Shown here: piece by piece, positions 56,115 to 64,000 of the stretch
Numbering within the stretch: the stretch's first letter is position 1
Layout of the letters: every line of letters starts with the position of its first letter
Assembly: GCA_963792125.1 (NCBI GenBank)
Contig: CAWBVA010000012.1
Span: forward strand, 248,001 to 312,000
Length of the DNA stretch: 64,000 nucleotides
Direction of reading: 5' to 3'
From: Methanocella_A sp963792125
GTDB lineage: Archaea > Halobacteriota > Methanocellia > Methanocellales > Methanocellaceae
Translations under genes and position numbers: made by a program
Notes under the pieces: model-generated
Told to the model about the DNA's origin: nothing
Databases searched by the model: none
What the model saw: only the letters and a program-made list of their open reading frames with translations

Positions 56115-57815
56115 TTACATTTCCTCGACAGCTTCGACACCAAGCATCTCCAGCGATCCCGCCAGTGCGATGCGGGCGGCATCGACCAGGGCCAATCGCG
56201 CATCCCGGAGAGCGGGGGAAACTTCTTCTTTCAGCACAGGGTTGTACCGGTAGAACTGGTTGAAGGTCTCCGCTAATTCGCGTGCGTATGTCGCTATGAA
56301 ATGTGGCTTCAGATCGGTCGCGGCATTGTTGATCACGTAGGGCAGCATGGCCATCTTCTTGACCAGCGCGACCTCCTCTTTTTCCTTCAGTTGAGACAGG
56401 TCGACCTGTGCCGGCGGCTGCGCCTTTTCAAGAATACTGCATGCACGCGCGTGCGAGTACTGGATGAACGGCGCGCCCTGCTTCTCGAAGTCAAGCGCCT
56501 GCTCCCACTTGAAGGTGATCGACTTCTCGGGAGCGACACGGATGATGTCGAAACGCACTGCGCCGATGCCCACGGCCTCGGAGATCTTGCGTTTCTTCTC
56601 CTCCGGCAGGTCGGGGCGTCGCTTGTCGACTTCCGCGTAAGCGCGCACGATGGCCTCGTCCAGCAGGTCGTCCATGTTGACCACGACACCTTTCCGCGTG
56701 GACATCCGGCCCTCGGGCAGCGAGATGAACGAGTAGAAAACTATCATCGGGAATTTCTTTTCACCGATAATCTTCAATGCCGCCTCGAGCCGGGACATGG
56801 CGAGCTTCTGGTCTTCGCCCAGCACGTTCACGGCCATGTCGCAGTTCGACAGCTTCCAGACATGGTAGGCGATGTCACGTGTGGTGTACAGCGAGGTGCC
56901 GTCGGCCCGTGTCAGCACGAAGGCCTTGTCCATGCCGAAAGAGGACAGGTCCAGCTCCAGCGCACCGTCCGTGCGCCGGGCGTAGGGCGTCTCCGCAAGC
57001 TGTTTGACGATACGGTCGACTTCGCCGCTGAAGACGAACCCGGACTCCCAGACGAACCGGTCGTAGTAGACGTTCATCCGGTCCAGCGTCATTCGCTGGC
57101 CTTCGACGCACAGCTCTACGAATTTTTTAAACTTAAGCGCGACCTCGGGGTCTTTGTGCTCGTACCGGTTCAGGATATCTGATACGGCTTTCTCGATGCT
57201 CTCGTCCGATTTGCGTTTCTCGGTCGCGGCGCGGTACACCTCGACTACCTGGTGGTCGGGCTTATTGACATCGGCCTGCAGTTTGCTAAGGTCAAGGTTC
57301 TCGTAGCCCCAGACGATGGTCGCTTCCTGCTTGCCCATGTCGTCGACGTAGTACTGCACTTCGACATTGTATCCTGCATTCCGCAGAATGCGGGCCAGCG
57401 TGTCGCCGATGATCGGGTTCCGGCCCCGGCCCACATGCAGCGGCCCGGTAGGGTTCGCGGAGGTGTGCTCCAGGATGACCTTGATGCCGTTGTCTTTCAG
57501 CCGGTAGAACGGCATGCGCGTGTCGCGAATGGCAGCCAGGGATTCGATCACGTATTTCTCGCTGGCAAAAAAGTTGATGTATGCGCCGGTGACCTCCGCC
57601 CTCGCGATGTAGTCACTCGACCCCATTTTCGCGACGATCGCCTGTGCGATCTCTTTCGGGTTCTTTTTCAGTTCCTTGGCCAGCCGGAAGGGCAGCGAGG
57701 AGCTCAGGTCGGCGTGAGCCGACTCGGCCAGGTTCATGTCATCGGCAGTATATCCTGCTTCGACGACCGCCTGCTTCATCAGCCGGTCAGCCTCTTCGAT
57801 AAGCTTCAGGTACAT
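56115..57815 (-). CDS. argS: Arginyl-tRNA synthetase
   Basis: 566 residues from ATG 57815, preceded by AAGGAGGCC at ideal spacing; the frame extends upstream but only as a shadow of prf1. Class Ia features: N-terminal Add1 domain (ADLSSSLPFRLAKELKKNP), HIGH motif as HVGRGRN (preceded by ANPTGP), KMSKS-equivalent RMSTRKG, and the DALR anticodon-binding domain at the C-terminus (FNQFYRYNPVL). It charges tRNA-Arg and needs the tRNA for activation. It starts 11 bases after the prf1 stop, so both are cotranscribed. Confidence 0.95.
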   Translation of the reverse strand: MYLKLIEEADRLMKQAVVEAGYTADDMNLAESAHADLSSSLPFRLAKELKKNPKEIAQAIVAKMGSSDYIARAEVTGAYINFFASEKYVIESLAAIRDTRMPFYRLKDNGIKVILEHTSANPTGPLHVGRGRNPIIGDTLARILRNAGYNVEVQYYVDDMGKQEATIVWGYENLDLSKLQADVNKPDHQVVEVYRAATEKRKSDESIEKAVSDILNRYEHKDPEVALKFKKFVELCVEGQRMTLDRMNVYYDRFVWESGFVFSGEVDRIVKQLAETPYARRTDGALELDLSSFGMDKAFVLTRADGTSLYTTRDIAYHVWKLSNCDMAVNVLGEDQKLAMSRLEAALKIIGEKKFPMIVFYSFISLPEGRMSTRKGVVVNMDDLLDEAIVRAYAEVDKRRPDLPEEKKRKISEAVGIGAVRFDIIRVAPEKSITFKWEQALDFEKQGAPFIQYSHARACSILEKAQPPAQVDLSQLKEKEEVALVKKMAMLPYVINNAATDLKPHFIATYARELAETFNQFYRYNPVLKEEVSPALRDARLALVDAARIALAGSLEMLGVEAVEEM

Positions 57816-57826
57816 GTCAGGCCTCC

Positions 57827-59074
57827 TTAGATGCCGGTCTTGTACCGGAGGATAGCGGCGATGCCGCCGAAGGCGTTGAGCAGCTGCTCGCCTTCCTCGT
57901 AGTCCGTCGAGATGAATTTCACTTCGGTGTTCATCTGCTCGGCGAGCATGGAGAGCTCGTCGACCACGTCCACCTTCTCGGCGATGCTCAGCGACGACTG
58001 GCACTTCGGGCACTTGTCGCTGCCCGCGGTCGGCTGCTCGCCGGCCCGGTGCTTGATCGTCGTCGTGCTGGAGTAGTCGCAGTTGGCACACTTGATGGTG
58101 ATGCGGGTCTTCCGCAGGTCATCCGACAGCAGCAACGTCTCGACGGCCCCGACCTTCATGTTGGCCCTGACAGAGTCCTCGCCGTAGGCGGCAAGGCCCC
58201 TGTCGCTGACCAGCTCTTTCATGAACCGCTCCATCAGCTTCTTCTCCTTGACGACGTCCAGGTCCGACAGCACGTCGCTGGCCGCGTCCATGAGTTCGTA
58301 GAGGCCGGACTCGTCGGTGTAGGCTATGTCGAACAGGCCGAGTATCTTCGGCTGGAGCTCGTGGTGCAGGAATTCGCCTTTCTCGAACTCCTCCTTAGAC
58401 GGCGTAGGCCCGCCGATCAGTATGCCCTCGAAGTCCTTGCGGTCGATGTTCAGGAAGATGTCGTTGGCCGCGTTACCGATGCGCTTGTTGAACTCGTTGA
58501 TCGCGATCAGCCTGAGCTGCTGGAAACGGTGAGACGACTGGCCGCCCTTACGCTGCTTGCCGGGAACGGTGCTCGTCAGGTGCCGCATGGGCGTGATGTG
58601 CTTGCCCTTCAGCGTCCCGATGCTCGCCTCGCGACGGTCCACGACGATCAGGCCGTAGGTCTTTCTGTCGACCAGCATGTCTTCCAGCTTCTCCAGCTCG
58701 AAGTTGCTGCCGCACCGGTACGAGAACGAGGATATCGGCTGCGGAGGGTCGACTACGATGGACTCCATAGCCTGCTTGTCGCCGCCAAGCGACACTGCGC
58801 CTGTAAAGATGATCATGCCATTCTCGGGCGGCTCCTTGTAGTACTTGAGCCGCGACATGATGGACTCCAGCGCGCTCTGCACGTTGTCCCGCGTGGACTT
58901 GGACTTGATGTTCGCCGCAGAACCGTGCTCGTCCCGCAGGTAAGCGACCACGTCGGAGATACGCTTGTCGTGAGGGATGTAAAGCGAGATCAGCTCAGTG
59001 CCCTGGCCCTGCTTGCTTCGCAGCTCCTCGAGCTTCCGCTTGAACTCGTACTTGTGCCTTGCTTCTTCAGACAT
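57827..59074 (-). CDS. prf1: Peptide chain release factor aRF1
   Basis: 415 residues, the normal archaeal length. The N domain has the stop-codon-recognition motif NIKS (AANIKSKSTRDNV, about 53-65). The middle domain has GGQ in QRKGGQSSHRF (about 178-188), which releases the peptide. The C domain carries a minidomain with CxxC pairs (CANCDYSS ... CPKCQSS), probably a zinc site. It reads all three stop codons with aIF/EF1A-like partner support. First gene of the prf1-argS unit. Confidence 0.95.
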   Translation of the reverse strand: MSEEARHKYEFKRKLEELRSKQGQGTELISLYIPHDKRISDVVAYLRDEHGSAANIKSKSTRDNVQSALESIMSRLKYYKEPPENGMIIFTGAVSLGGDKQAMESIVVDPPQPISSFSYRCGSNFELEKLEDMLVDRKTYGLIVVDRREASIGTLKGKHITPMRHLTSTVPGKQRKGGQSSHRFQQLRLIAINEFNKRIGNAANDIFLNIDRKDFEGILIGGPTPSKEEFEKGEFLHHELQPKILGLFDIAYTDESGLYELMDAASDVLSDLDVVKEKKLMERFMKELVSDRGLAAYGEDSVRANMKVGAVETLLLSDDLRKTRITIKCANCDYSSTTTIKHRAGEQPTAGSDKCPKCQSSLSIAEKVDVVDELSMLAEQMNTEVKFISTDYEEGEQLLNAFGGIAAILRYKTGI

Positions 59075-59496
59075 ATGAGGATGAACCTGTAGATTTTATA
59101 TGGAGACCGCTCACTTGCGAAAATACGATAAAAATCGCAGGCTGCGCTGCCTCGCGAATAAGGATATGCTAATCGCGCCTGACGACGTCGACAGCCCCGG
59201 CTAATGTCAGGACTGCAGCCTTCGGGCCGGAAACGTCACAGCGGTCGCACATGCTGCTGTGAGATTGCCGGCGCGGATATATATAATTTGCGTCGCCGTA
59301 TTGCGAAAAAGAGCCCTCGCTCCAGAGGAAATGAAGGGGTTCGGGGAAGCCTTGAAACGGCTTGCATAGCCTATAATATCGCGATCTTGCCAAAAACGGA
59401 GCGCAACGATTTATTTGCACATTCAACTGTGGAACGCTGTATACGCTGAGCAGGCACCCGACACAACGTGGAAAAAGTTACGGCAATGATTAACAC
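59075..59496. other. Intergenic region, no gene
   Basis: About 420 bases between prf1 (start side) and the methyltransferase 3' end. It contains GATATATATAATTTGC near 59275-59290, which could be a promoter element in either direction. No tRNA or frame is convincing. Confidence 0.4.
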
Positions 59497-59560
59497 AAAG
59501 GCCCTTGCATTTTCTTTGTGTCTTCATCCCCTTAGTGTCTTAGTGGTTTTCGGAAGACGA
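59495..59560. repeat. 9-base-periodic hairpin element, locus D
   Basis: CTTTGTGTC TTCATCCC CTTAGTGTC TTAGTGG (59514-59546) repeats locus C in degenerate form, with CACAAAGGC at 59495-59503 as partner arm. It reaches into the methyltransferase gene and supplies its last five residues and stop (on the minus strand KPLRH then TAA). Confidence 0.6.
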
Positions 59561-60377
59561 CTAAAAAGGAACAGTTCTGGTTCGTGTAGAACACGGACGG
59601 GTAGCCCAGCAGGACGAGCGAGCGCTGGCTATTCTGGTCCCATACAATCAGGTCATGGAACCGGAATCCGCACGCTTCGCCGATGCGGGCGAGGTCCGAG
59701 TGGAAGGGAATGTAGGGCACGCCGTTCTTCGTGTCCCGGTAGTCTTTGACTATCCAGACGTTATAGCCGCCAGGCTTGGTAACGATGTACAGCTTCCGGA
59801 TCAGTGCGGTCATCTCACGAAGGAACTCGTCGTAGGGCAGGTTGCCGAAATCCCGGGGGTCGTCGCTGTACGGCTTTACTACGGAGTTATTTTCGGTGGC
59901 TATCAGCGACTTCTTGTGCGCCTTCGACCTGTCCTCTACTGACCGCCGGATGAAATTGGCGTAGGGCGGCGAGGTGATCATGAGCTGGACCATGTCTTTT
60001 TGCACATGCTCCGTCAGGTTGCGGCAATCGTCATTGATCGCCAGGATACGGGTATGGTCGCCGGACGATAGCCCGGGCGGCACTATCCTGCAGAAATGCC
60101 CGTTCAGCTCGATGCCAATGCCGCCTCTGCCGGTGCGCATGCATGCTTCGAGCGTGGTACCGGTGCCCATGAAAGGGTCTAAAACGAGGTCGCCGGGCCT
60201 GCTGTACATGGTGATAAGCCGGGCGGCCAGCTTTTCCGGGAAGGTAGCCCCGTGCTCGACATGCTGTTTCTGTCTGGGGGAGCTGACGTCGGCCCAGACA
60301 TTACGGCTCATCGAGGCCCACTCTCTGGCGGACAGGCCGTTAAAAGTCCTCATTCTCTGGCGGTCGGCATCGTCCAT
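59532..60377 (-). CDS. Orphan DNA methyltransferase (N4-cytosine/N6-adenine type)
   Basis: 281 residues. HGATFPEKLAARLITMYSRPGDLVLDPFMGTGTTLEACMRTGRGGIGIELN holds motif X (FPEKL), motif I (DPFMGTGTT, SAM binding) and motif II. The catalytic motif IV is TSPPY near residue 137. The order X-I-IV is that of gamma-type enzymes. The rest (SDDPRDFGNLPYDEFLREMTALIRKLYIVTKPGG) is typical. No restriction enzyme gene is adjacent, so this may be a solitary methylase with a regulatory or repair role. Its C-terminus comes from the repeat element. No overlap with neighbours. Confidence 0.88.
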   Translation of the reverse strand: MDDADRQRMRTFNGLSAREWASMSRNVWADVSSPRQKQHVEHGATFPEKLAARLITMYSRPGDLVLDPFMGTGTTLEACMRTGRGGIGIELNGHFCRIVPPGLSSGDHTRILAINDDCRNLTEHVQKDMVQLMITSPPYANFIRRSVEDRSKAHKKSLIATENNSVVKPYSDDPRDFGNLPYDEFLREMTALIRKLYIVTKPGGYNVWIVKDYRDTKNGVPYIPFHSDLARIGEACGFRFHDLIVWDQNSQRSLVLLGYPSVFYTNQNCSFLVVFRKPLRH

Positions 60378-60457
60378 TAACAGGACATAGTGGCCCGGGC
60401 TTTTAAGCCCACGTATGAAAAGCCGTCGCTATTCGGGGAAAGGACAGCGAAAAAGAA

Positions 60458-60500
60458 GGAAAAAGTGGATTCTCCACTTCAGTGGAGCCTCCACTTGTTC
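60458..60500 (-). terminator. Terminator hairpin downstream of mer
   Basis: On the minus strand AAGTGGAGGCTCCACTGAAG and then GTGGAGAATCCAC followed by TTTTTCCTTCTTTTT form two stacked hairpins and a T-tract, ending about 40 bases after the mer stop. It also lies after the methyltransferase start region, without overlap. Confidence 0.65.
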
Positions 60501-60504
60501 AGAT

Positions 60505-61477
60505 TTATATGATGTACTTGCCGATGAGGCGGATGGACTGGTTCTTGTCCGCACCGATCGGGGAGCCCGCAACGATCTGCGTGCAGCCCGCTGCCTCGAG
60601 GCCGGCGATCTTGGCCTTCATGTCATCCGGAGTTCCGTAGATGGAGAAGGCGTCGATCATCTGCGTCGCTGACTGCGCCGAAGGCCGTCTTGAAGTCGCC
60701 CTTCGCGAGGCCGCCCTTGATGGTGTTGACCGCGTTCAGGTCGAGGCCATGCCTCTGCAGGACTGGTACGGGTGCGCCTGCGGCGATGAACCCGACGACC
60801 GGCCTGACTGCGCCCTTTGCCTTCTTGGCGTCCTTGTTGATGGAGAAGGACGTGTAGGCGGCGATGTCGAACTTCTTCTCGCCTGCGGCCTTCTTGATGA
60901 TGGGCACTGCGAACGCGAAGTCCTTGGGGTTGGACGCGTTAATCAGCGCGCCGTCGCCGATCTTGCCGGCGGTCTCCAGCATCTTCTCGCCCTGTGCGCC
61001 GATGTAGACGGGGATTGCCTTGGACTTGGGCTTGTAGGCAAGCTGTGCGCCTGCGAACTTGAATACCTTGTTGTCCGGGGTGGCGACGGGTGCGCCAGAC
61101 CAGAGTCCCTTGATCACTGCGACGGCTTCCGTCAGCCTTGCGACCGGGGTCTCCATGGCCATGCCGATCTTCGGCAGCGTGCTCAGGTCACCGGGGCCGA
61201 TGCCCAGGGTTGCCCTGCCGTTAGAGATCTCGTCTACCGTGCAGCAAGCCGTTGCGGTCACTGCCGGGCTGGAAGTGAAGGCGTTGGTGATGCCCGGGCC
61301 CAGCTTGATCCTGGACGTCTTGTCCGCGATCAGAGCCAGCATCTCGAAGACGTAACGGTTGTTGTAGTGGTCGGTGATCCACAGGAAATCTAAGCCGTTG
61401 TCTTCTGCGAATTTACAATAGTCCACAAGTTCCTTGGTGGGAACGTTCGGGACAAACTCTATACCGAAAGTAGCCAT
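60505..61477 (-). CDS. mer: F420-dependent methylene-H4MPT reductase (frameshift near the 3' end)
   Basis: Reduces methylene-H4MPT to methyl-H4MPT with F420H2 in methanogenesis. ATG 61477 with GAGAGGT gives MATFGIEFVPNVPTKELVDYC; the frame extends upstream but without conservation. TIM-barrel luciferase-type fold; DFLWITDHYNNRYVFEMLALI and GPGITNAFTSSPAVTATACC are typical. Near 60661 the frame breaks after GAVSDA: one surplus base. Removing it yields MIDAFSIYGTPDDMKAKI ... GSPIGADKNQSIRLIGKYII and a stop at 60505, giving 323 residues, the family length. Because the gene is needed for methanogenesis, the shift is probably an error in the sequence. A terminator follows. Confidence 0.93.
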
Positions 61478-61658
61478 AATTATACCTCTCTTAACTTCTT
61501 TGGAAAATCGTTTTTTCTCCAAGTAGGTATCTTATAAGACTTATTACATAAAAGAATATCGGTTTTAGGTATTACCGGGCAGAAACCCGCCGGAATGGCG
61601 CTTCCTGTCAGGCGGATGATGCAGGCTGCCTGCACCTGCCCGGGAAAGCTTTATATAG

Positions 61659-62345
61659 TTAGCGTTTTCCTGCCGCTTGTGAGCCGCTCGCAATCGCCGG
61701 GCCTGCGCTCGTGCCGATGCGCGAAGCGCCAGCCTCTGCGAACGCCATGGCCTGCTCGAGGGTGCGGATGCCACCGGACGCTTTGAGCTTTATCCCGGGC
61801 ACCTCCCGCTTCAGCAGGGCTATGTCCTCCAGCCGTGCCCCGGCAGGGCCATAGCCGGTCGACGTCTTGATGAAGTCGGCACCGCTTTCTCTCACTATCA
61901 GGCCGGCCTCGACCTTCTGTGCGTCCGTCAGGTAGCACGTCTCGATGATGATTTTAACCGTCGCCCCGCCAGCTGCGTCCATGACGCCGGCGATGTCCAG
62001 CTTAACCAGATCGGTGAGCCCCGAGCGTAAATAGCCGACGTTGATGACCGCATCGATCTCACCTGCACCGTCTCCTGCAGCCGCCCTTGTCTCCTGTGCC
62101 TTAGCCCATGCCGATGCGGAGCCGAACGGGAAGCCGACCACGGAGCAGACTGGTATGTCTGATGCGCCCGCACGGTCAAGCTCTTCGCGCGCGAACGATG
62201 CCCAGCAGGAGGCCACGCATGCGGAAGCGAAGCCGTATTGAGCCGTCTCCTCGCACAGCCGCCTGACATCGTCTGCGGCCGCATCAGGGCGCAAAAGGGT
62301 GTGATCGATTAGCTTTGCTATGCCGGCCGGTTTCAACGTTGTCAC
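61659..62345 (-). CDS. deoC: Deoxyribose-phosphate aldolase
   Basis: 228 residues. DeoC splits 2-deoxyribose-5-phosphate into glyceraldehyde-3-phosphate and acetaldehyde by Schiff-base chemistry. IDHTLLRPDA at the start, EIDAVINVGYLRSG (Asp for proton relay), the Schiff-base lysine in ADFIKTSTGYGPAGA (about 150-164), and IKLKASGGIRT (second Lys) are all present. The C-terminus carries a Gly/Ala-rich tail. It lies eight bases after the TPR gene, so the two probably share a transcript. Confidence 0.94.
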   Translation of the reverse strand: MTTLKPAGIAKLIDHTLLRPDAAADDVRRLCEETAQYGFASACVASCWASFAREELDRAGASDIPVCSVVGFPFGSASAWAKAQETRAAAGDGAGEIDAVINVGYLRSGLTDLVKLDIAGVMDAAGGATVKIIIETCYLTDAQKVEAGLIVRESGADFIKTSTGYGPAGARLEDIALLKREVPGIKLKASGGIRTLEQAMAFAEAGASRIGTSAGPAIASGSQAAGKR

Positions 62346-62353
62346 CTGAAAAC

Positions 62354-63469
62354 TTACATGCTGGCGTTCATGCCGTCCTTGATCATCTCGAACACTCTGG
62401 GGTCGAGCTCGATGGCCTTGTTGATACAGGCGGTCGCCTCGTCTTTCCGGCCCACGATGCCGAGAAGCAGACCTTTCCGGTACCAGGCTTCCACGTAGTC
62501 CGGCTTGAGCATTATCGCCTTATCGAAGCAGTCAATCGCCTGCTCGCACTCGCTGGCCCGGCCCAGCAGCACGCCTTTCATGTACCATGAGACTGCGTTA
62601 CAGGGGTCGATCTCGACGGCCTTTCCGTAACTCTCCACCGCGTCAGCGACCCGGGCCAGCATCTCCAGCGCCCATCCCCGGTAGAGCCAGAAGTCGGCGA
62701 AATCGGGATATATTTCAATGGCTTTGTCGAAGGCATGTAGCGCGTCGTCGTAGCAGCCTTCCGTCAACAGCACCCGGCCACGCCCGTACCACGGGTCCGG
62801 CAGCGACGGCTCGATGGCACAGGCCCGCTCGAAGCAAATCAGCGTCGCCTGCCGGTCACCCATTGCCGCCAGCGCCTCGCCCTTGCCGCACCAGGCGCGG
62901 GCGTGCTCACTGTTGATCTCGATGGCCCGGTCGAAGGAGCGGACGGCACGTTCGTAGGTCTCCAGCATGGACTCGCAGGTGCCCCGGTGATACCATATGT
63001 CGGCGTTGAACGGCTCCAGATCGATGCACTTCTCCAGGCACAGCAGCGCCTCCTCGAGCTCGCCGAGCTGCGACAGCGCCCTCGCCCGGCCGTACCAGGC
63101 CATGGTGTATTTGCCGTCGATCCTGATCGCGTTCAGGCACGCCTGGGCTTCGTCCTCATGCATGTTCAGCCGCCGGAACAGCAGGCTCTTGCTGTACCAG
63201 AACTTCGGGTTCCCGGGCGCCAGCTCCGAGGCCTTCTCCAGGCACTGGAAAGCCTCCTCCAGGTGGCCCGTCTCCATGAGCACCAGGCCCTTGCAGTTGT
63301 AGGCTTCTGCGTATTCCGGGTCCAGGCGGATGGCAAAGTCGAAGAACTGGACCGACTCCTGCAGCTTGCCGGCGCTCACCGCCTCCAGCCCCACCCCGAG
63401 TACCTCCCCCGGCCGCGGCATCTGCCCTGCCACGGCTTCGTTCTTCTGGCGCTCTCCTGTCATCTGCAA
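62354..63469 (-). CDS. TPR-repeat protein
   Basis: 371 residues. After an N-terminal ~25-residue segment, the protein is made of about ten 34-residue TPR units with the canonical W/L-G-Y-A/F-P pattern (for example FDFAIRLDPEYAEAYNCKGLVLMETGHLEEA; CLEKCIDLEPFNADIWYHRGTCE). TPRs form a protein-binding superhelix. No catalytic domain, signal or membrane segment was seen. Probably a cytoplasmic scaffold. Upstream gene of deoC and divergent from ilvE. Confidence 0.92.
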   Translation of the reverse strand: MQMTGERQKNEAVAGQMPRPGEVLGVGLEAVSAGKLQESVQFFDFAIRLDPEYAEAYNCKGLVLMETGHLEEAFQCLEKASELAPGNPKFWYSKSLLFRRLNMHEDEAQACLNAIRIDGKYTMAWYGRARALSQLGELEEALLCLEKCIDLEPFNADIWYHRGTCESMLETYERAVRSFDRAIEINSEHARAWCGKGEALAAMGDRQATLICFERACAIEPSLPDPWYGRGRVLLTEGCYDDALHAFDKAIEIYPDFADFWLYRGWALEMLARVADAVESYGKAVEIDPCNAVSWYMKGVLLGRASECEQAIDCFDKAIMLKPDYVEAWYRKGLLLGIVGRKDEATACINKAIELDPRVFEMIKDGMNASM

Positions 63470-63549
63470 TACCCGAATTTAAATAATATTGCATACGCAT
63501 GGTTTATAGGCTTTCCCGCTGTGCCGTCCGTGTCAATGTATAACATAAC

Positions 63550-63560
63550 CCTTATATTAT
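63550..63560 (+). promoter_or_regulatory. TATA box of ilvE
   Basis: ACCCTTATATTATAG at 63549-63563 is centred about 26 bases before the GTG start at 63583, which implies a leaderless transcript; no clear ribosome site precedes that GTG. Confidence 0.4.
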
Positions 63561-63582
63561 AGGGCGCAGATATTGCTTGGGT

Positions 63583-64000
63583 GTTTACGACGACCGAATA
63601 CATCTATATCGACGGCAAGTTCTACGACAGGGCTGATGCTAAAATATCGGTTTTTGATCACGGCTTACTATATGGCGACGGCGTGTTCGAGGGAATCCGG
63701 GCATACAATGGCCGGGTGTTCCGGCTGGACGAGCATGTCGACCGGATGTATGACGGGGCCAGGGCAATCATGCTGCAGCCGCCCCTGAGCAAAGAGGAGA
63801 TGAAGAAAGCGATCATCGCCACGCTGAAGAAGAACAAGCTCACGGACGCCTATATACGGCCGATCATCACGCGGGGCGTGGGCGACCTGGGGCTGGACCC
63901 CAGAAAGTGCCCGAAGGCCAGTGTCATCATCATCGCAGTATACTGGGGCGCCATGTACGGCGACCTGTACGAAAAGGGTCTGACAGCGGTATCAGTGAGC
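63583..64000 (+). CDS. ilvE: Branched-chain amino acid aminotransferase (partial, runs off the window)
   Basis: 139 residues visible. PLP fold type IV: YIYIDGKFYDRADAKISVFDHGLLYGDGVFEGIRAYNGRVFRLDEHVDRM is diagnostic (DHGLLYGDGVFEGIR). The later YIRPIITRGVGDLGLDP and the arginine-rich substrate region also match. GTG 63583 is chosen because it gives a normal N-terminus a few residues before YIYIDGK and because no ATG precedes it in frame. It transfers amino groups between branched-chain amino acids and 2-oxoglutarate. The catalytic Lys lies beyond the window edge. Confidence 0.93.

Noticed and set aside
58049..59092. 347-residue open frame antisense to prf1
   Set aside because: Shadow of a conserved gene; composition typical for antisense frames.
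59532..60377. Restriction-modification system
   Set aside because: Only the methyltransferase is present; no endonuclease-like gene on either side.

Overview
The window is archaeal and comes from a methanogen, most probably one of the Methanocellales (Methanocella type). Direct support: a coenzyme F420-dependent methylene-H4MPT reductase gene (mer), the archaeal GatD/GatE amidotransferase pair, archaeal release factor aRF1, archaeal DnaG, an archaeal RNase P RNA, an rRNA operon of the form 16S - tRNA-Ala(UGC) - 23S - 5S, and BRE/TATA-type promoters. The genus is inferred, not proven.

Region 1 (about 1-18.8 kb) is an A+T-rich accessory island for cell-surface polysaccharide: a truncated polysaccharide deacetylase, a DUF354 protein, an SGNH-type esterase, a polytopic glycosyltransferase-like protein, a heparinase II/III-like lyase, a Wzx-type flippase, and eight FemAB/GNAT-type domains in seven genes, one of them a tandem fusion. 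Region 2 (19-23.5 kb) holds a mosaic secreted protein (subtilase, PKD repeats, YVTN propeller) broken by indels, and a frameshifted radical SAM gene.

Region 3 (23.6-28.3 kb) is the overlapping argH-gatD-gatE operon. Region 4 (28.3-36.1 kb) holds two damaged copies of a small membrane-protein gene and the rRNA operon on the minus strand, with its promoter region. Region 5 (36.1-46.7 kb) holds a stand-alone CHAT-domain protease-like protein, UPF0146, RimI, UPF0058, dnaG, a TOPRIM protein, DUF167, pyrC, the phosphate pair PiT/DUF47 and AMMECR1. Region 6 (46.8-49.6 kb) is RNase P RNA followed by a tight three-gene cassette: RecA/KaiC-like protein, RecA/KaiC-like-small-GTPase fusion, Roadblock/LC7 protein. 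I think this cassette is the most interesting candidate system here.

Region 7 (49.8-55 kb) holds a basic-tailed DEAD-box C-terminal-like protein, Hsp20, a shattered glycogen-debranching-type glycosidase, a sugar nucleotidyltransferase with two 1-base deletions, and a DUF4349 lipoprotein. Region 8 (56-64 kb) is argS-prf1, an orphan DNA methyltransferase, mer, deoC, a TPR protein and the start of ilvE.

Two window-wide patterns stand out. Single-base indels break many otherwise well-conserved genes, including mer, which a methanogen needs; part of the damage is therefore probably sequence or assembly error. A 9-base-periodic hairpin repeat (consensus about CTTNGTGTC and its complement) lies at several gene ends and supplies the C-termini and stops of at least two genes.
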